DNA from: Streptomyces viridochromogenes
GTDB taxonomy: Bacteria; Actinomycetota; Actinomycetes; Streptomycetales; Streptomycetaceae
DNA: 7,188 nucleotides
Direction of reading: 5' to 3'
NCBI RefSeq assembly: GCF_001270495.1
Contig: NZ_LGUR01000038.1
Coordinates: 1-7,188 of the forward strand
Shown: piece by piece, positions 4,599-7,188 of the stretch
Numbering within the stretch: the first letter of the stretch is position 1
Layout: each line of letters starts with the position of its first letter
Notes under the pieces: generated by a model
What the model saw: only the letters and a program-made list of their open reading frames with translations
What the model was told of the DNA's origin: nothing
Database searches by the model: none
Translations under genes and position numbers: made by a program

Positions 4599-7061
4599 TC
4601 AGGGCGGCGGATCCGTCAGTGACTGCTCGGCCCAGATGATCTTCCCCTCGGGGACGAAGCGTGTGCCCCAGCGCTGGGTGACCTGGGCGACCAGCAGCAG
4701 TCCGCGCCCGCCCTCGTCGGTGGTGCGCGGATGGCGCAGGTGCGGGGCGGTGGCACCGCCGTCGAAGACCTCGCAGACCAGCGCGCGCTCCCTGATCAGC
4801 CGCAGCCGGATGGGGCCGGTGGAGTACCGGATCGCGTTGGTGACCAGCTCGCTGACGACCAGTTCCGTCGTGAATGCCAGCTCCTCCAGCCCCCACTCCG
4901 CCAGCATCCGGGCGGCCGTCTTGCGGGCGTCGGCGACCGCGGCCGGGTCGGAGGGCAGGTCCCAGTCCGCGACCTGCTCGGTGCCGAGCAGCCGGGTGCG
5001 GGCCATCAGCAGGGCCACGTCGTCGTGCGGGCGGGCCGGGGTCAGGGCGTCGACCACCGTCCGGCACTGGAGGTCGAGCGAGGCCGCCTGCTGTTCCAGC
5101 GCCCGCCGCAGCCGGTCCCGGTCGGCGTCCACGGCCCAGTCGGCGTCCTCGCGTGCCAGCAGCCCGTCGGTGTGCAGGGCGAGCGTGCTGCCCGCCGCCA
5201 GGACCAGCTCGACCGACTCGTAAGGGGGGCCGCCCACGCCGAGCGAGGCGCCCTGCGGCAGATCCACGAACGTGACGCCACCGTCGGGCAGCACGACGGC
5301 CGGCGCCGGATGGCCCGCGGCCGCCATGGTGCACTGCCCGTCGACCGGGTCGTAGACCACGTACACGCACCCGGACCCCACGGACTGGGCGACAGCCGCC
5401 TCCTCCGCCCCCATCTGGACGCCCTCCTCCCTGGCCGACCGCACGACCAGGTCGTCGAGATGGGCCAGCACCTCCTCGGGCGGCAGGTCCAGCAGCGCGA
5501 GGGTGCGCACGGCCGTCCGTAGCCGCCCCATCGCCGCGGCGGCGTCGATGCCGTGCCCGGGCACCTCGCCCACCACCAGGGCGACGCGGGCACCGGACAG
5601 CGGGATGACGTCGTACCAGTCGCCGCCGAGGCCGGTCAGCTCGTCGGCCGGCCGGTAGCAGGCGGACACCTCCAGCGCGTCCTGCTCGGGCAGCTGGTGC
5701 GGCAGCAGGCTGCGCTGGAGGACCAGCGCCGCGTCCCGCTCGCGCGTGTAGCGACGGGCGTTGTCGACGCAGACCGCGGCCCGGGAGACGAGGTCCTCGG
5801 CCAGGTTCAGGTCGTCCTCCTCGAAGGGCTCCTGCCGGTTGCGCCGGAAGAAGGTGGTGAGACCGAGGGTGACGCCCCGCGCGCGGATCGGCACGATCAT
5901 CACGCTGTGCAGGCCCAGTTCTAGGAAGATCGGGGCCCGGCCGCCGCGCGCGTGCTCGGCCCAGGCCTCACCGAGCGGGTCCAGCCGCTCCTCGCGCCAG
6001 GACCGCGCCGTCCTGAGGCAGCGGATCGGAGGCGAGCCCGCCGGATAGGTGACCACCTCGCCGATGCCTACGGCCGCCTCCGGCACGCTCTCGGTGCCCG
6101 AGCGCTGCCCCGCGCGGCGCAGCGGCACCGGAGCCGTGTCGCCCAGCGGCCCGGAGGCGGGTTCCCCGCCCCCCAGCACCGACTCCAGCAGGTCCACGGT
6201 GACGAGGTCGGCGAGTCCCGGTACGGCCACGTCCGCCAGTTCCTGGGCGGTGCGCGTGATGTCGAGCGTGCGGCCGATGCGCTCACCGGCCCGGTCGAGC
6301 AGGGCCAGCCGCTGCCGGGCGCGGTGGCGGTCGGTGATGTCCTCCACCGTGTAGTACACGCCCGTGGGGTGGCCGTGGCCGTCGTCGAGCCGGGTGAACG
6401 ACATCATGTGGGCGGTCTCGCGCAGGGGGGCGGAGCGTGCGTGGCCGACGTGCTCGTAGCCGACGATCGGTTCGCCCGTCACCAGCGCGTGGCGCATCTG
6501 CGCCTCGATGGACTCGGAGTCCAGACCGGGCTGGATGTCCGCCAGCCGCAGACCGAGCCGGTGGCTCGGGGGGCCGCCGCCGTACCGGGCGAGAGCGTCG
6601 TTCGACCAGACGTAGCGCAGGTCCGTGTCGACGATGGCTATGCCGACGGGGGAGCGGGCGACCATCTGCTCCAGCGTGGCGCGGCTCATGTCCCAGCCGG
6701 GTGCGTCCGCGAGTTCCGACAGGAGCACGAGCCAGCGGGCCGGGCCCTGGGTGTCGAGGGCCGACGTGATCCGCACCATGAGCCGGACCGGGGGGCCGTC
6801 CCGGTGCTGGGCGGTCAGCAGCCCGGCCCAGCCGCCGTCCCGGCGGCACCGCTCGATCAGCTCCGGCACGCGCGCCGCGTCCTCGGTGCTCAGCAGCTCG
6901 GCGACGCTTTTCCCCACCGCCTCGGGGGCCGCGTACGCCAGCAGCCGCTGTGCGTCCCTGGTCCACCCCGCCACCAGGCCCTGCGCGTCGAGCAGCACAG
7001 GCGCGGCATCCGCCACGTCGAACCTCTGCCCGGCAACGCCCCGCTCCTCGTGTGTGCCCAC
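4599..7061 (-). CDS. PAS-PAS-GAF-SpoIIE phosphatase with C-terminal HATPase (anti-sigma kinase-like) domain
   Basis: An 820-residue cytoplasmic sensor. Domains in order: PAS 1 (about 15-118), PAS 2 (about 126-250, ending EDITDRHRARQRL), GAF (about 255-438), PP2C/SpoIIE phosphatase (about 460-690) and RsbW-like HATPase (about 700-815). Phosphatase motifs are GGDWYD (Asp481, Asp484), VGEVPGHG (Glu499, where Asp is usual), AAAGHPAP, HTDGLL (Asp632) and PHDDVALL (Asp680/681). The ATPase shows its N-box SELVTNAIRY (Asn742), a DGG motif (767-769) and EGGRGLLLV (783-791). By family it may both phosphorylate and dephosphorylate an anti-sigma antagonist in response to ligands or redox state. Start: GTG at 7059-7061, with GAGAGG 6 nt upstream. 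In-frame starts at 7109 (ATG), 7115 and 7127 (GTG) also exist, 7109 and 7127 with purine-rich sites, but those extra 22 codons have non-Streptomyces third-base use and look like leader. TAGACC (7087-7092, minus strand) could be a -10. Confidence 0.92.
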   Translation of the reverse strand: MGTHEERGVAGQRFDVADAAPVLLDAQGLVAGWTRDAQRLLAYAAPEAVGKSVAELLSTEDAARVPELIERCRRDGGWAGLLTAQHRDGPPVRLMVRITSALDTQGPARWLVLLSELADAPGWDMSRATLEQMVARSPVGIAIVDTDLRYVWSNDALARYGGGPPSHRLGLRLADIQPGLDSESIEAQMRHALVTGEPIVGYEHVGHARSAPLRETAHMMSFTRLDDGHGHPTGVYYTVEDITDRHRARQRLALLDRAGERIGRTLDITRTAQELADVAVPGLADLVTVDLLESVLGGGEPASGPLGDTAPVPLRRAGQRSGTESVPEAAVGIGEVVTYPAGSPPIRCLRTARSWREERLDPLGEAWAEHARGGRAPIFLELGLHSVMIVPIRARGVTLGLTTFFRRNRQEPFEEDDLNLAEDLVSRAAVCVDNARRYTRERDAALVLQRSLLPHQLPEQDALEVSACYRPADELTGLGGDWYDVIPLSGARVALVVGEVPGHGIDAAAAMGRLRTAVRTLALLDLPPEEVLAHLDDLVVRSAREEGVQMGAEEAAVAQSVGSGCVYVVYDPVDGQCTMAAAGHPAPAVVLPDGGVTFVDLPQGASLGVGGPPYESVELVLAAGSTLALHTDGLLAREDADWAVDADRDRLRRALEQQAASLDLQCRTVVDALTPARPHDDVALLMARTRLLGTEQVADWDLPSDPAAVADARKTAARMLAEWGLEELAFTTELVVSELVTNAIRYSTGPIRLRLIRERALVCEVFDGGATAPHLRHPRTTDEGGRGLLLVAQVTQRWGTRFVPEGKIIWAEQSLTDPPP

Positions 7062-7143
7062 GGCCGACCTCTCTGTCGCTGAGAGCGGTCTACCACCTCT
7101 TGTCCCCATCTTCACCCTTCCAGTCACCGCTGCCTCTTTGTGA

Positions 7144-7171
7144 GGGCCGGGAGTGGGGGAGGGGGGAGGGG
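7144..7171 (+). other. G-quadruplex-like G-rich tract at the natural end of the contig
   Basis: Four G-runs separated by loops of 1-3 nt: GGG (7149-7151), GGGGG (7155-7159), GGGGGG (7161-7166) and GGGG (7168-7171), with another GGG at 7144-7146. This fits the canonical intramolecular G-quadruplex pattern on the + strand, which is the template strand for the 820-residue phosphatase gene. Its place 80-120 nt upstream of that gene could affect its promoter, and it also explains why assembly stopped here. Confidence 0.6.
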
Positions 7172-7188
7172 CTGTCTCTTATACACAT
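7172..7188. other. Tn5/Nextera mosaic-end adapter remnant (not genomic)
   Basis: The final bases CTGTCTCTTATACACAT equal the first 17 of the 19-base synthetic Tn5 mosaic end used in tagmentation libraries. The sequence is AT-rich against its surroundings and sits exactly at the edge of the window. The natural IS50 outer and inner ends differ from this hybrid sequence, so a resident transposon is unlikely. The genomic sequence should be taken to end at 7171. Confidence 0.95.

Noticed and set aside
3113..4639. 508-codon + strand open frame
   Set aside because: It is antisense to the PAS-SpoIIE phosphatase gene, whose motifs are unambiguous. Long antisense open frames are usual in very GC-rich DNA.
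5952..7082. 376-codon + strand open frame opposite the long phosphatase gene
   Set aside because: Antisense shadow of the PAS and GAF coding region; no recognisable protein features.
7172..7188. End of a resident Tn5/IS50-type transposon
   Set aside because: The sequence is the synthetic hybrid mosaic end rather than either natural IS50 end, and it sits exactly at the edge of the sequence, as an untrimmed adapter would.
1..7188. CRISPR array, tRNA or rRNA genes, phage or toxin-antitoxin genes, biosynthetic cluster
   Set aside because: No regularly spaced repeats, no cloverleaf-like or rRNA sequence and no relevant protein families were seen on either strand.

Overview
The window looks like chromosomal DNA from a Streptomyces species or a close actinomycete relative. 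Base composition is very GC-rich with strong G/C preference at third codon positions. The urease accessory genes are of the actinobacterial type, and there are two PAS-linked SpoIIE-family phosphatases, a family greatly expanded in Streptomyces. I saw no in-frame TTA codon in any called gene.

Left part (1-1774, + strand) is the distal end of a urease operon: the last 21 codons of ureF, then a 163-nt spacer holding a chain of hairpins, then ureG (nickel-delivery GTPase) and ureD (scaffold/maturation protein), which overlaps ureG. Two GC-rich hairpins after ureD probably end transcription. UreD, UreF and UreG normally form a complex that loads nickel into urease; the structural genes would lie off the left edge.

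Middle part (1775-3277): an A-poor, G/T-rich non-coding stretch of about 350 bp, with a 24-nt direct repeat at its left end, separates ureD from a convergent gene. That gene is a PlsC-type 1-acyl-glycerol-3-phosphate acyltransferase on the minus strand, starting with TTG behind a good ribosome binding site. Upstream of it lie a plausible promoter and several G-rich or dyad elements, but no credible gene.

Right part (3278-7171, minus strand): two tandem signalling phosphatases. The first transcribed is a long PAS-PAS-GAF-PP2C(SpoIIE)-HATPase protein, which carries both a phosphatase and an anti-sigma-kinase-like domain. The second is a shorter PAS-PP2C(SpoIIE) protein. An AT-rich 13-bp palindrome lies between them. 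By family they should act on the phosphorylation state of STAS-type anti-sigma-factor antagonists; no such partner or sigma factor is in the window.

The last 17 bases (7172-7188) match the synthetic Tn5/Nextera mosaic-end adapter and are almost certainly a library artefact at a contig end, directly after a G-quadruplex-like tract. I see no mobile element, CRISPR array, RNA gene or convincing new defence or biosynthetic system. The most unusual natural features are the A-depleted spacer, the hairpin chain inside the urease operon, and the palindrome between the phosphatase genes.
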